This document shows, one piece after another, positions 1-9,393 of a stretch of 64,000 nt of DNA. The stretch lies in assembly GCF_022760855.1 (NCBI RefSeq), contig NZ_JAKTNR010000002.1, positions 298,225 to 362,224 on the forward strand, in the 5' to 3' direction. The stretch's first letter is position 1; every line of letters begins with the position of its first letter. Under the pieces are notes generated by a model. That model was given only the letters and a program-made list of their open reading frames with translations, had not been told where the DNA came from and searched no databases. Both the position numbers and the translations under genes were made by a program. This DNA is from Thermus albus. GTDB lineage: Bacteria; Deinococcota; Deinococci; Deinococcales; Thermaceae.

Positions 1-1502
1 AGGGCGGTGATGACCACGATCCCCTCCTCCGCCATGTGCTGGCGGTCGGCCAGGATCTCCTCCGTGATGTCCCCCACGCCCAGACCATCCACATAGAGCA
101 CTCCAGAAGGAACCGCCGCCACCTTCTCAAAGCTTTCCCGGGTGAGGCGGTAGACGGCCCCGTTTTCCCCAATGAGGGTCTTTTCCGGCGGGCGGCTCAT
201 GGACTCCGCCAGCCACTTGAAGTTGGTCTGGTGGCGCACCTCCCCGTGCCAGGGCATGAAGAAACGGGGGGTGGTGAGGTTCAGGATGAGCTTGAGCTCC
301 TCCTGGGAGGCGTGGCCGGAGGCGTGGACCTTGTAGGTGGGAGGGTAAAGGACGTAGGCCCCTAGGGCGTAGAGGCGATTGATGACCCGGTTCACCGCCT
401 CCTCGTTGCCGGGGATGGGGCTGCTGGAGAGGATCACCGTGTCCCCGGGCTTGATGGCCATCTTGGCGTGCCCCTCAAAGGCCAGGCGATGGAGGACGGA
501 CATGGGCTGGCCCTGGCTTCCCGTGGCCAGGATGAGGACCTGGTGATCGGGCAGGTCCTTCACCTCCTCGAGGGCATAGAGGCGGTCCTTCACCTTAAGG
601 TAGCCCAGCTCCAGGGCGATACGGCTAAAGCGCACCATGCTCCGCCCCTCCATGGCCACCTTGCGCCCGTACTTCTCCGCCGCCCAGATCACGGCTTGGA
701 TGCGGTGGATGTGGCTGGCGAAGGTGGTGACGAAGACCCTGCCTGGGGCGCGGCCGATCACCCGGTCCAGCTCCTTGGCGATCTCCATCTCGCTCGGGGT
801 GTAGCCAGGCCGCTCCGCGTTGGTGGAGTCGGCGATGAGGAGCAAAACGCCCTCGGCACCCGCCTGGGCCACCTTGGCCAGGTGGGATACCTTCCCGTCA
901 ATGGGGGTGGCGTCCAGCTTGAAGTCCCCGGTGTGCACGATGGTGCCAATGGGGGTGCGGATCACCAGGCCGGAGTTGTCGGGGATGGAGTGGGTCATGC
1001 GGAAGAGGTCTAGGGTGAAGTAGCGGCCTACCGCGATGCGGTCGTCGGGGCTGATCTCCTTGAGGTTGAAGCTTCCTGGCCTAAGGCCGAACTCCTCCAG
1101 CTTTCCCCTTAGAAGCCCCAGGGTGAGCTTGGCGCCATAAATGGGTACCTGGCTCTCCTTGCCAAACACCATGGGGAGGATGAAGGGAAGCCCCCCGATG
1201 TGGTCCTCGTGGCCGTGGGTGAGCACCCAGGCCTTGATGAGGTGGCGGTTTTCTATGAGGTAGTCCACCCGGGGGATAAGGAGGTCCACCCCGGGCATCC
1301 CCTCATCGGGGAAGGCTAGCCCCCCATCCAGCACGAAGATCTCGTCCCGGAAGCGAAAAGCGGTGATGTTCTTACCGATCTCCCCCATACCCCCTAGGGG
1401 CACGATCTCTACGTGGTCCCTGCCCTCCCCAGGCGCAATGGGGGTGACGTCGGGCGGTCTTCTGCGCCGTCGTTTCCGTGGTTTGCGCTCTTGGCTTTCC
1501 AT
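1..1502 (-). CDS. rnj: Ribonuclease J (C-terminal end beyond the window)
   Basis: About 500 N-terminal residues are visible; the end of the gene lies beyond base 1. Ribonuclease J is a zinc-dependent metallo-beta-lactamase/beta-CASP nuclease with 5'-3' exo- and endonuclease activity in mRNA decay and RNA maturation. Visible are a basic, probably disordered N-terminus (KPRKRRRRPP), the metal motif HGHEDHIGG near residue 97, a further ligand region HTGDFKLD near 190 and the beta-CASP motif SGHASQEEL near 395. The ATG at 1502 follows GGGAGG. It lies 57 bp downstream of pnp on the same strand, so two RNA-decay nucleases are probably co-transcribed. Confidence 0.95.
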   Translation of the reverse strand, partial: MESQERKPRKRRRRRPPDVTPIAPGEGRDHVEIVPLGGMGEIGKNITAFRFRDEIFVLDGGLAFPDEGMPGVDLLIPRVDYLIENRHLIKAWVLTHGHEDHIGGLPFILPMVFGKESQVPIYGAKLTLGLLRGKLEEFGLRPGSFNLKEISPDDRIAVGRYFTLDLFRMTHSIPDNSGLVIRTPIGTIVHTGDFKLDATPIDGKVSHLAKVAQAGAEGVLLLIADSTNAERPGYTPSEMEIAKELDRVIGRAPGRVFVTTFASHIHRIQAVIWAAEKYGRKVAMEGRSMVRFSRIALELGYLKVKDRLYALEEVKDLPDHQVLILATGSQGQPMSVLHRLAFEGHAKMAIKPGDTVILSSSPIPGNEEAVNRVINRLYALGAYVLYPPTYKVHASGHASQEELKLILNLTTPRFFMPWHGEVRHQTNFKWLAESMSRPPEKTLIGENGAVYRLTRESFEKVAAVPSGVLYVDGLGVGDITEEILADRQHMAEEGIVVITA

Positions 1503-1559
1503 AAACCTCCCATCTTCCCAGCCGGGCCGGGATTGTGCCGAAAGAAAAGACGCCTAGAA

Positions 1560-3704
1560 CTAGCTCCGCCGCCTGGGGGGAATCTTGCCCTCGAGCTCGG
1601 GGCGGATGAGGTCGATCTTGCCCCGCTCGTCGATGCGGTGCACCTTGACCTTGATCACGTCCCCCACCTTGAGGTGGTCCTCCACCCGTTCCACACGCCC
1701 GGGGGCGATTTGACTGATGTGCAAAAGGCCCTCGGTGCCCGGAAAGAGGCTGATGAAGGCCCCGAAGGGGGTGATCTTGGTGACGGTGCCCTCGTAGATC
1801 TCGCCCACCTTGGCCTCCATGGTGAGCTCCTCAATGCGCTTCTTAGCCCTTTGGGCGGCCTCCATGTCGCTGGAGTAGATGCGCACCGTACCGTCCTCCT
1901 CGATGTCCACCTCTACCCCTAGCTCCTCGAGGGCCCGCACGTTCTTCCCCCCAGGCCCAATGACCAGGCCAATCTTCTCCACGGGCACCTTCAAGGAGAG
2001 GATCCGGGGGGCGAAGGGCTTGAGCTCGGGGCGCGGGGCGGGGAGGACGCTTTCCATGAGGTCCAGAATCCGAAGCCGGGCCTCCCGGGCCTGCATGAGG
2101 GCCTCCTTCAGCACCTCCCGGGGAAGCCCGCCCACCTTGTTGTCCATCTGAAGCGCCGTGACCCCTTTTCGGGTCACCGCCACCTTGAAGTCCATGTCCC
2201 CAAGGGCGTCCTCCAGCCCCAGGATGTCGGTGAGGATCACCGACCGCTCCCCTTCCCACACCAGGCCCATGGCCACCCCGGCCACCGGGGCCCGGATGGG
2301 CACCCCGGCATCCATGAGGGCCAGGCAGCCGGCGCAAACCGTGGCCATGGAGCTACTGCCGTTGGACTCCAGCACGTCCCCCACCACCCGGATGGTGTAG
2401 GGGAAGGCCTCCTCCGGGGGTAGGACGGCCTTGAGGGCCCGTTTGGCCAGGTTGCCGTGCCCCACCTCGCGCCGGGAAACCCCCCTTAGGCGCTTCACCT
2501 CCCCGGTGGAGAAGGGGGGGAAGTTGTAGTGGACCAGGAACTTCTCCGTCTCGTCAATCCCCAGGTCGTCAATGATCTGCTCATCCCGGCCTGTGCCCAG
2601 GGTGACGGTGCCCAGTACCTGGGTTTCCCCCCGGGTGAAGACGGCGGAGCCGTGGGTGCGGGGGAGGACGTCCACCTCGATCCAGATGGGCCGGAGGTCC
2701 TTGGGTGTACGGCCATCCGCCCGCTTGCCCTCCTCCAGGACCAACCGCCTCAGCTCCTTGCGCACCATCTCGGCGAAGGCGCTTTCGTAGAGGGGTTTTC
2801 TGCTTTCGTCAAGGGTGCCGTCCTCCCCCTTGGGCAAGGCCTCGAGGATAAGGCTTTCCGCAAAGGCCTCGAGGGCCCGGCTCCTCTCCCCCTTGCTGGC
2901 GGTTTGCAGGACCGCGGAAAGCCCCCTATCCAGGGCCAGGCGGTAGAAGGCCTCCTTTTCCTCCTCGCTGAGGCTTTCCGGAGGGGTCCAGGCCATCTTG
3001 GGCTTACCCAGGGCCCGGGCCATGGCCTCTTGCAGGTCCAGGATGGGCTGCATCTCCCGATGGGCGAACTCCAGGGCCTGGACCAGGGTTTCCTCGTCCA
3101 CCTCGAGGGCGCCGGCCTCCACCATGAGGATGGCGTCCCGGCTTCCCGCCACCACCAGGTCCAGGGCGCTTTCCGAAAGCTCCTGCAAGGTGGGGTTTAG
3201 GATAAACTGCCCCCCGATGAGGCCTACCCGTACCGCCGCCACAGGGCCTTCCCAGGGGATGTCCGAGAGCATGAGGGCGGCGCTGGCCGCCGTGGGCCCC
3301 AGGATGTCCGGAGGGTTCTTCTGGTCGGCGGAGAGCACGGTGACGATCACCTGGACCTCGTGCCGGAACCCCTTGGGGAAGAGGGGGCGGATGGGCCTAT
3401 CGGTCATGCGGGCGGAAAGGATGGCCTTTTCCCCCGGCCGCCCCTCCCGGCGCATGAAGCTTCCGGGAATCTTGCCCACGGCGTAGTGCCGCTCCTCAAA
3501 CTCCACGGTGAGGGGGAGAAAGTCTGCCTCTATGGGTTCTTCCGAGGCCTGGGCCGTGGCCAAGACCACGGTGTCGCCATAGCGTACCAGGACCGAGCCG
3601 GAAGCCTGCTTGGCGTATTTCCCCGTCTCTAGGACCAAGAGGCGGCCGGCCACCTGGGTTTCGTACCGATGGGCTTGGGGTGTGTTGGGCGTGGCTTCTG
3701 CCAT
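1560..3704 (-). CDS. pnp: Polyribonucleotide nucleotidyltransferase (PNPase)
   Basis: PNPase degrades RNA 3'-5' by phosphorolysis and can add tails in reverse. The roughly 714-residue protein has the full family layout: two RNase PH-like domains separated by a helical linker, a KH domain around residues 555-615 (motif [12 protein letters not shown]) and an S1 RNA-binding domain around 625-700 ([19 protein letters not shown]). An upstream TTG at 3716 is open in frame, but the ATG at 3704 has GAGG six bases upstream and gives the usual N-terminus, so it is preferred. The rpsO-pnp-rnj order groups RNA-decay genes; the rpsO-pnp pair is the arrangement known from many bacteria. Confidence 0.96.
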   Translation of the reverse strand: MAEATPNTPQAHRYETQVAGRLLVLETGKYAKQASGSVLVRYGDTVVLATAQASEEPIEADFLPLTVEFEERHYAVGKIPGSFMRREGRPGEKAILSARMTDRPIRPLFPKGFRHEVQVIVTVLSADQKNPPDILGPTAASAALMLSDIPWEGPVAAVRVGLIGGQFILNPTLQELSESALDLVVAGSRDAILMVEAGALEVDEETLVQALEFAHREMQPILDLQEAMARALGKPKMAWTPPESLSEEEKEAFYRLALDRGLSAVLQTASKGERSRALEAFAESLILEALPKGEDGTLDESRKPLYESAFAEMVRKELRRLVLEEGKRADGRTPKDLRPIWIEVDVLPRTHGSAVFTRGETQVLGTVTLGTGRDEQIIDDLGIDETEKFLVHYNFPPFSTGEVKRLRGVSRREVGHGNLAKRALKAVLPPEEAFPYTIRVVGDVLESNGSSSMATVCAGCLALMDAGVPIRAPVAGVAMGLVWEGERSVILTDILGLEDALGDMDFKVAVTRKGVTALQMDNKVGGLPREVLKEALMQAREARLRILDLMESVLPAPRPELKPFAPRILSLKVPVEKIGLVIGPGGKNVRALEELGVEVDIEEDGTVRIYSSDMEAAQRAKKRIEELTMEAKVGEIYEGTVTKITPFGAFISLFPGTEGLLHISQIAPGRVERVEDHLKVGDVIKVKVHRIDERGKIDLIRPELEGKIPPRRRS

Positions 3705-3722
3705 AGTTGTCCTCAAGCGAAA

Positions 3723-3744
3723 GGCGGAGCCCTAAGGCCCCGCC
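3723..3744 (-). terminator. Hairpin between rpsO and pnp (attenuator or leaky terminator)
   Basis: On the minus strand a GC-rich hairpin, arms GGCGGGGCC and GGCTCCGCC around TTAG, is followed by TTTCGCTT. It sits in the 58 bp between rpsO and pnp, so it could end a fraction of rpsO transcripts or protect the 3' end of rpsO mRNA. In other bacteria a leaky terminator and processing site lie at this position. The T-run is short, so strength is uncertain. Confidence 0.6.
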
Positions 3745-3762
3745 CCCGACCTACATACCAGT

Positions 3763-4032
3763 TTACTTCCTCAGGCCCAGTTTCTCAACCAGGGCCTGGT
3801 AGCGCTCGGGGTCTTCCCGCTCCAGGTAGCGCAGAAGCCTGCGCCGCTGCCCTACCATCATCAAAAGACCCCGATGGGAGTGGTGGTCGTGCTTGTGCAC
3901 CTTCAGGTGCTCGGAAAGCCGGTTGATGCGCAAGGTGAGCAAGGCCACCTGCACCTCGGTGCTCCCCGTGTCCCCGGGGAAGCGGGCGAACTCCTCTATG
4001 ACCTTTTGCTTCTCCTCTTTGCTGATGGGCAT
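3763..4032 (-). CDS. rpsO: 30S ribosomal protein S15
   Basis: This 89-residue protein has the standard S15 length. Hallmarks are the N-terminal MPISKEEK, the [14 protein letters not shown] region, the DHHSHRGLL loop that contacts 16S rRNA helix 22 and the RRLLRYL segment. S15 is a primary 16S rRNA binder in assembly of the 30S platform. The ATG is preceded by GGAGGTAAAG. It is the first gene of a probable rpsO-pnp-rnj transcript. Confidence 0.98.
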   Translation of the reverse strand: MPISKEEKQKVIEEFARFPGDTGSTEVQVALLTLRINRLSEHLKVHKHDHHSHRGLLMMVGQRRRLLRYLEREDPERYQALVEKLGLRK

Positions 4033-4078
4033 CTTTACCTCCGTCAGGGGGGAAAGCGCTTTTGGCCCCTTCCTCCTC

Positions 4079-4096
4079 GAGGTCCCTAAGGACCTC
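4079..4096 (-). other. Small hairpin downstream of the MFS gene and upstream of rpsO
   Basis: Arms GAGGTCC and GGACCTC surround a CTAA loop, in the 71 bp between the MFS transporter stop (4104) and the rpsO start (4032). There is no T-run on the minus strand, so it is not a classical terminator. It may lie in the rpsO leader, where S15 autoregulation acts in other bacteria, but that role is only inferred from position. Confidence 0.35.
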
Positions 4097-4103
4097 CTCC
4101 AGG

Positions 4104-5258
4104 TTAGGGCCTCCTCCTCTTTCCGTCAAGCAGGAAGAGGGTGAGGGCCAAAAGGGCCAGGCCCGCTCCCACGCCGAAGGCCAGCCCGGGTCCGTAGCTC
4201 TGCCAAAGAAAGCCGAAGATCACGCTGGCCGGCAAGAGCAAAACCCCCACCACCGTGTGGTAGAGTCCGATGGCGGTGGCCTTCGTTTCCTGGGGTACCA
4301 AGGTGGCCAGATAGGCCCGGCTGGCTCCCTCGAAGGCAGCCGAATAAAGGGCATAGAGGAGAAGTAGGGCCACACCTGCCAGGGCGGTTTTTGCCAGGGC
4401 AAAGCCCAGATACACCAGGGCGTAGAGGCCAAACCCCCATGCCACCACCCGCCTTAAGCCCACCCGGTCCGCCAGGCTACCCAGAGGATAGGCCAGCAGA
4501 GCGTAGAGAAGGTTGTAGCCCGTGTAGGCCAGGGTCACGGCCTCTGGGGTTAGACCCAGCTCCTTCAGGCGAAGGAGCAGAAAGGCATTGGAGGAGAGGG
4601 CCAAGGCGAAGAGGCCGGAGACCAGGAGAAACCGGCGGTACGGGACGGGAAGGGTACCTAAGTAGGTGAGGCGGAGGGGGGGTAGGGGGGTTCTGGCCCG
4701 TGGGGCCTTGGCCTCCCGTACCCAAAAGAGGGCCATGAAGGCCAGAAAGGCCGGGATAGCCGACGCCCAAAACACGCCCCGGATTCCCAGTTGGGGTAGG
4801 AGGAGAAAGGCCAAGAAGGGGCCTACGGTGGCTCCCAGGGTGTCCAGGCCCCGGTGGAGGCCGTAGGCCCGGCCAAAGGCACCCTGGTCCACGCTCTCCG
4901 CCAGTAAGGCATCACGGGGTGCGGTGCGCAAGCCCTTACCGGTGCGGTCCAGGAAACGGTAGAGGAGCACATGGGCAGGGCTTTGGGCTAGGGCCAAAAT
5001 GGGTCTCAGGAAGGCGGGCAAGCCATATCCCAGGAGGAGTAAGGGTTTTCTTCGGCCCAAGCGGTCGGAAATCCTTCCGCCCACCACCTTGAAGAGGCTG
5101 GCCGTGGCCTCGGCGATGCCCTCCACCAAGCCCAGCACCCCTGCGCCCGCCCCTAGGCTGGTCAGAAAAAGGGGTAGCAGGGGATAGACCATCTCGCTGG
5201 CCACATCCATGAGGAAGCTGACAAGGCCCAACAGGTATACCTGAAGAGGAAGCTTCAT
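4104..5258 (-). CDS. Major facilitator superfamily transporter
   Basis: A 384-residue membrane protein with about 12 hydrophobic segments and the MFS signature between helices 2 and 3 ([13 protein letters not shown] near residue 62). It is probably a proton-coupled exporter or solute transporter of the cytoplasmic membrane. The substrate cannot be read from the sequence. Its ATG overlaps the stop of the upstream 161-residue membrane protein (ATGA), so the two are co-translated and may work together. The N-terminus ([21 protein letters not shown]) is typical of drug- or metabolite-efflux-like MFS proteins. Confidence 0.85.
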   Translation of the reverse strand: MKLPLQVYLLGLVSFLMDVASEMVYPLLPLFLTSLGAGAGVLGLVEGIAEATASLFKVVGGRISDRLGRRKPLLLLGYGLPAFLRPILALAQSPAHVLLYRFLDRTGKGLRTAPRDALLAESVDQGAFGRAYGLHRGLDTLGATVGPFLAFLLLPQLGIRGVFWASAIPAFLAFMALFWVREAKAPRARTPLPPLRLTYLGTLPVPYRRFLLVSGLFALALSSNAFLLLRLKELGLTPEAVTLAYTGYNLLYALLAYPLGSLADRVGLRRVVAWGFGLYALVYLGFALAKTALAGVALLLLYALYSAAFEGASRAYLATLVPQETKATAIGLYHTVVGVLLLPASVIFGFLWQSYGPGLAFGVGAGLALLALTLFLLDGKRRRP

Positions 5259-5740
5259 GGTCGGTATCGGAGGTAAAGACCCAGCAGGAAGGGCTCGGGC
5301 AGAACCATCATGACCGAGAGGGGATCCAAGGGGGCGGGGGAGAGGAGAGCAGGGCCTAAGGGGGTGAAGAAGGGCAAGGGCAGGGTGCGGGTAACAAGGA
5401 AGAGGAGGATAAAAACCCCAGAAAGCCCAATGCCCACCCTCCAGGCCAGGGGGGCAAACGGGGGATCCCTATCGGGATACATGAGGCGGAGAACCCAGAG
5501 GACTAGGGCGTAGGTGGCTTTCAGGGCCAAAAGGATCAGGAAAACCTGCCCATAAAAGTAATACTCGCTCACCAAGCCATACATGACCGCTTCGGCTTCG
5601 GAAACCCCCAGGGCGCTGCCGCAAAGCCCCTGCCCCAGCCTATCCGCCAACCCCAGTCCTAGAAACTGGAGAAGGAAGGGAAGAAGGGAAAGCGTGACCA
5701 CCCAAGGGAGTCCGCGGCTAGGGATAAAGCCCACGTTCAT
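5255..5740 (-). CDS. Uncharacterised four-helix membrane protein
   Basis: I do not recognise this 161-residue protein. It has about four predicted transmembrane segments (near residues 12-32, 60-82, 98-120 and 140-158), with a conserved-looking YYFYGQVFLILLALK stretch. It lies 67 bp downstream of cbaA, separated from it by a good terminator, and overlaps the MFS gene by four bases. Proximity to the ba3 oxidase suggests a membrane or respiratory role, but the terminator argues for a separate transcript with the MFS gene. Confidence 0.7.
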   Translation of the reverse strand: MNVGFIPSRGLPWVVTLSLLPFLLQFLGLGLADRLGQGLCGSALGVSEAEAVMYGLVSEYYFYGQVFLILLALKATYALVLWVLRLMYPDRDPPFAPLAWRVGIGLSGVFILLFLVTRTLPLPFFTPLGPALLSPAPLDPLSVMMVLPEPFLLGLYLRYRP

Positions 5741-5758
5741 AGCCTTTTCGTTTTGGCC

Positions 5759-5792
5759 AAAAAGGTCAAGGGCCAGGGGTTTCCTGGCCCTT
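5759..5792 (-). terminator. Intrinsic terminator of the ba3 oxidase operon
   Basis: Read on the minus strand, a 10-bp perfect stem (AAGGGCCAGG with CCTGGCCCTT) is followed within a few bases by TTTTT. It lies just after the cbaA stop (5808) and before the start of the next gene (5740). Confidence 0.75.
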
Positions 5793-5807
5793 GGGGGTGT
5801 CCTAAGC

Positions 5808-7496
5808 CTACCAAAGGCGCATGCCAGGCACTGGGTTGAGGTTGCTGAAGAGTTGTACCAGGGTAGGGCCGTAGGCCAAAAGCACCAGGATCACCGCCAC
5901 CAGGAACCAGAAGCCGATGCGGTCCATGGCCTGTACCAGGGGGCGGTCCTCCGGGCCTGAGATCACTTCGGCGAAGGGTACCGGGGCCTCGGCCAGCTCC
6001 ACCCGGCGCTCCCGGCCCAGGAGAACGCTGAAGAGGCCGTAGATGAAGAGGATGAGGGCCACCAGAAGGATGATACCCGCCAGGATGTTGAAGACCATGG
6101 GGACAGCCGCATGGGTGTACGCATCCGGTACCTGGGCAATGTAGGCCCGGCGGGGCACGTTAAGGAGCCCCTGCCAGTGGAGGCCCAGGGCCATGAGCAT
6201 CATGCCAAGGAACCAAAGCCAGACCACCGCCAGCCCCAGGCGCCTTTGCGCATCGGAGATGGGCTTTCCGGTGAGGTTAGGGATGAGCCACCACAGGGAG
6301 CCCATGGCGGTAAGGGTTACCAAGCTCGCCACCTGCAGGTGGAAGTGGCCGGGAATCCACGCGGTATTGTGGACCACGTAGTCTAGGGTGAAGCTGGCAT
6401 TCACCAAGCCTCCCGCACCACCGGGGATAAAGCCGATAAGGCCCAGTACGGGGGCTACAAAGGCGGGATTGCCCCAAGGCAACTTTGCGATCCAGCCTAA
6501 AAGCCCTTTGCCACCCCGCATTCTTCCAGCAAACTCCAAGCTGGCCGCGACGGTGAAGGCGGTCATCAGGCTGGGCACGGCCACGAACATGGTGAGGATG
6601 GAGTGGATCATCTTCCAGGTGGGGTCGATCCCAGGGTCAGCGAACTGGTGGTGGAAGCCCACGGGGGTGGAGAGAAGCAGGAAGAGGAGGAAGGCCAGGC
6701 GGGCCATGGGGTCGGATACCAGTTTGCCCCCCGCCTGTTTGGGCAGCACGGTGTAGATGATGGCGTAGGCCGGTATGAGCCAGAAGTAGACGATGGGGTG
6801 GCCTGTCCACCAGAAGAGGGTGCGGGCGATCAGGGGATCAACCCCTTTGCTGAGGCCGAAGGACCAGGGGAGGAGGAAGAGCACCGCCTCCAGGACCAGG
6901 CCGATGGAGGCGATAAACCACATGAGCCAGAAGACCACCGCCATATAGGTGGCCAAGGGGGTTACCTGGCCGGGGTGCTGGGCCTTCCAGCGCCGCCAGA
7001 GGTCAAGAACGATGTAGATGCTCACCCAGGTGGAGAGCACGAAGATGCTGGCCCCCAGGTAAAAGGCCCAGTGGCCCTGAAGGGGAGGGTAAAAGGTGTA
7101 AAGGACGGTGGCCTCGTTGGCCAACAAGGGCAAGGCCGCCATTACCAGGCCGATAAAGGCCATCCACCAGGAGAGCCACATGAGCCCCATGTTAGGGCGC
7201 ATGTTCAGCTCCCTGGCAGGTAGATAGACCATGCTGGCCTGGGCAAATAGCTGGGTGAAGACGATGGCATTCAGCACCCCGTGCAGGGTAAGGCCTTGGT
7301 AGTAGGACTGGACGAAGGGGAGGAGGCGCTTAAGGAGAGGATAGGCGTCCACGTTGCCATAGTTCAGGGCCTGGAAGGGACCGAAAAGGCTTCCGATGAT
7401 GACGGCAATGAAGCCCAGGACCAGGAAGTAAAGGGTAGCCTTTTTCTCCGGGTAAGCCTCGTATATGCGGCTAATGTCTGAGCTGCGCACCGCCAT
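5808..7496 (-). CDS. cbaA: Cytochrome ba3 oxidase subunit I
   Basis: Catalytic subunit of the B-type haem-copper oxidase that reduces O2 to water and pumps protons under low oxygen. The 562 residues carry about 13 transmembrane helices. Visible signatures are WWTGHPIVYFW (CuB His and the cross-linked Tyr, near 233-237), the HHQFADP CuB histidine pair (near 282) and HNTAWIPGHFHLQ with the two haem-ligand histidines (near 376-386). The sequence is very close to T. thermophilus CbaA over its length. It is last in the operon cbaD-cbaB-cbaA. Confidence 0.97.
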   Translation of the reverse strand: MAVRSSDISRIYEAYPEKKATLYFLVLGFIAVIIGSLFGPFQALNYGNVDAYPLLKRLLPFVQSYYQGLTLHGVLNAIVFTQLFAQASMVYLPARELNMRPNMGLMWLSWWMAFIGLVMAALPLLANEATVLYTFYPPLQGHWAFYLGASIFVLSTWVSIYIVLDLWRRWKAQHPGQVTPLATYMAVVFWLMWFIASIGLVLEAVLFLLPWSFGLSKGVDPLIARTLFWWTGHPIVYFWLIPAYAIIYTVLPKQAGGKLVSDPMARLAFLLFLLLSTPVGFHHQFADPGIDPTWKMIHSILTMFVAVPSLMTAFTVAASLEFAGRMRGGKGLLGWIAKLPWGNPAFVAPVLGLIGFIPGGAGGLVNASFTLDYVVHNTAWIPGHFHLQVASLVTLTAMGSLWWLIPNLTGKPISDAQRRLGLAVVWLWFLGMMLMALGLHWQGLLNVPRRAYIAQVPDAYTHAAVPMVFNILAGIILLVALILFIYGLFSVLLGRERRVELAEAPVPFAEVISGPEDRPLVQAMDRIGFWFLVAVILVLLAYGPTLVQLFSNLNPVPGMRLW

Positions 7497-7499
7497 GGC

Positions 7500-8006
7500 T
7501 CACTCCTTCACCACGATTTTGCCAAACATGTTCTGGTGGCCTATGCCGCAGTACTGGTTGCAGATGATGCGGTACTCGCCGGCTTTCTTGAAGGTGTACC
7601 GCACCGTGGAAACCTCCCCGGGGAGGACCTCCACGTTGATGTTGGTGCCCTCCACGTGGAAGCCGTGGATGACGTCGGGGCTGGTGAGCTTGAAGATGAT
7701 CTCGGCCCCCTTGGGAACCTCTATGGGGTTGGGTTGGTACCCAAAGGCGAAGGCCAAGGCGTAGACCGTGTACTGGTTGGGGCCCGTCTGAACCACCGCC
7801 TGGGTAGGGTCAGCCCAAGGGCCTTCCGTCCGCACCTTGGTGGGGTCCACGTGCTCCAGTTTCCCTGCAGGGATGACCCCGGCGCTATGGGTGGCCAAGG
7901 TATAGGCGATAAGGGCGATAAAGACCACCAACATCACCAAGGAGAAGGCCAGCCAGCCCTTCTCGTAGGCCAGGATTGCCTTGTGGGCCTTGTGCTCGTC
8001 CACCAT
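7500..8006 (-). CDS. cbaB: Cytochrome ba3 oxidase subunit II (CuA subunit)
   Basis: This subunit accepts electrons from cytochrome c552 through a binuclear CuA centre. The 168-residue protein has one N-terminal membrane anchor (around residues 17-38) and a periplasmic cupredoxin domain. CuA ligands are visible as the His in VIHGFHVEG and the cluster CNQYCGIGHQNMFG near the C-terminus. Stop and start of cbaB and cbaA are 3 bp apart and cbaD lies 3 bp upstream, so the three subunits form one operon. Confidence 0.97.
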   Translation of the reverse strand: MVDEHKAHKAILAYEKGWLAFSLVMLVVFIALIAYTLATHSAGVIPAGKLEHVDPTKVRTEGPWADPTQAVVQTGPNQYTVYALAFAFGYQPNPIEVPKGAEIIFKLTSPDVIHGFHVEGTNINVEVLPGEVSTVRYTFKKAGEYRIICNQYCGIGHQNMFGKIVVKE

Positions 8007-8009
8007 ACC

Positions 8010-8114
8010 CTACCCCCTTGCGAAGAAGGTGAAGTATACCCCCAGCCAGAAGACCAAAATGGTGAGGGTAAGAACCACTATCACTCCCATGGCGCCGACC
8101 GGTTTTTCCTCCAT
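8010..8114 (-). CDS. cbaD: Cytochrome ba3 oxidase subunit IIa
   Basis: A 34-residue single-helix subunit, nearly identical to the known small subunit IIa of T. thermophilus ba3 oxidase (MEEKPVGAMGVIVVL...GVYFTFFARG). It packs against subunit I and completes the helix missing from subunit II. The frame remains open up to 8204, but the ATG at 8114 has AGGGAGG upstream and gives the known protein, so the longer reading is rejected. Confidence 0.93.
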   Translation of the reverse strand: MEEKPVGAMGVIVVLTLTILVFWLGVYFTFFARG

Positions 8115-8128
8115 ACCCTTCCTCCCTT

Positions 8129-8145
8129 TACGGCAGGTTGCCGTA
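8129..8145 (-). other. Hairpin in the cbaDBA leader
   Basis: A perfect 6-bp stem (TACGGC/GCCGTA, 5-base loop) lies 15 bp upstream of the cbaD start, just before its ribosome binding site. It could tune translation or mRNA stability of the low-oxygen oxidase. Function is inferred only from position. Confidence 0.35.
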
Positions 8146-8248
8146 TACGGTGCCCATGTTAGCGAAAAGCTGAGAAGAAGGTGAAGTACATTTGTCCCTT
8201 CCATTAGTTGAAAGCAAGAACCCCACTGCAGATCGCTGGTTATCCGTG

Positions 8249-8282
8249 GAAAAAAAGGGGGCGAGGTGCTACACCTCGCCCC
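8249..8282 (-). terminator. Intrinsic terminator of mglBA
   Basis: On the minus strand an 11-bp stem (GGGGCGAGGTG with CACCTCGCCCC, 3-base loop) is followed directly by a run of about seven T. It lies 14 bp after the mglA stop and is the best intrinsic terminator in the window. Confidence 0.9.
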
Positions 8283-8295
8283 ATAGGGACAGGGC

Positions 8296-8883
<588 letters not shown>

Positions 8884-8884
8884 A

Positions 8885-9376
8885 CTAGTTGCCCAAGAGT
8901 TCGTCCAAGAGGGCCTTGGCTTCCTCGCGGTACTGGGTGTCTAGGTTGAGCTTGGGGGGGTTGGCCAAGGCCTCCTCCGCTAACCGGGCTAGGGCCTCCG
9001 CAGCCCGTTTGCCGTGGAGCTTGACCTTGCCCAAGGGAGCGTTTTCGTCAAAGACCAAGACCAAAAGGGCAAACTCGCCGGCTTCGTCCACGTATAGCCC
9101 CATGCGTTCCCCCTGGTGCACCACTTCCTGGAAGCGGGCCTCGCCCAACAGTTTGGCCAGGGCCTGGGTGGCGGCAGCGTTGCCCGCCACCAAGGTGGCC
9201 AGGGAGTCCAGGGGCGGGGGCTTGGGGGCCCAGAGGGCTTCCTTGTGGGCCAGGACGAATCCTTTTCGGTCTATCAGGAGCGCATAGCGGGCCCCGGTTT
9301 CCTGCAGGGTTTCCTGTAGCACGTCCATGGCCCGCTGGTACAGGGCCCCATAGAGGACCAAGGAGGGTTCCACCAT
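8885..9376 (-). CDS. mglB: MglB, Roadblock/LC7 GTPase-activating protein
   Basis: A 163-residue Roadblock/LC7-domain protein that acts as the dimeric GAP for MglA. The central region [17 protein letters not shown]...[21 protein letters not shown] is the typical fold signature. The C-terminal tail ([15 protein letters not shown]) is the amphipathic extension seen in MglB. It is followed immediately by mglA. The start codon is only 17 bp from the divergent peptidase start, so promoter elements of the two must be packed into or overlap the coding ends. Confidence 0.92.
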   Translation of the reverse strand: MVEPSLVLYGALYQRAMDVLQETLQETGARYALLIDRKGFVLAHKEALWAPKPPPLDSLATLVAGNAAATQALAKLLGEARFQEVVHQGERMGLYVDEAGEFALLVLVFDENAPLGKVKLHGKRAAEALARLAEEALANPPKLNLDTQYREEAKALLDELLGN

Positions 9377-9393
9377 AGTATGCTCAGTTTATC
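9377..9393. promoter_or_regulatory. Very short divergent start region, mglB / M20 peptidase
   Basis: Only 17 bp separate the two ATGs. On the minus strand a TAAACT box lies 9 bp before the mglB ATG; on the plus strand TATGCT overlaps the region before the peptidase ATG. Both would fit a -10 box serving a nearly leaderless mRNA. -35 boxes would have to lie in the opposite gene. Confidence 0.35.

Noticed and set aside
3785..4129. 114-residue minus-strand frame overlapping rpsO
   Set aside because: A shadow frame of rpsO in low-complexity GC-rich sequence; it conflicts with the certain S15 gene.
8010..8204. 64-residue version of cbaD with an N-terminal extension
   Set aside because: The extension has no conservation; the ATG at 8114 has a strong ribosome site and gives the known 34-residue subunit.
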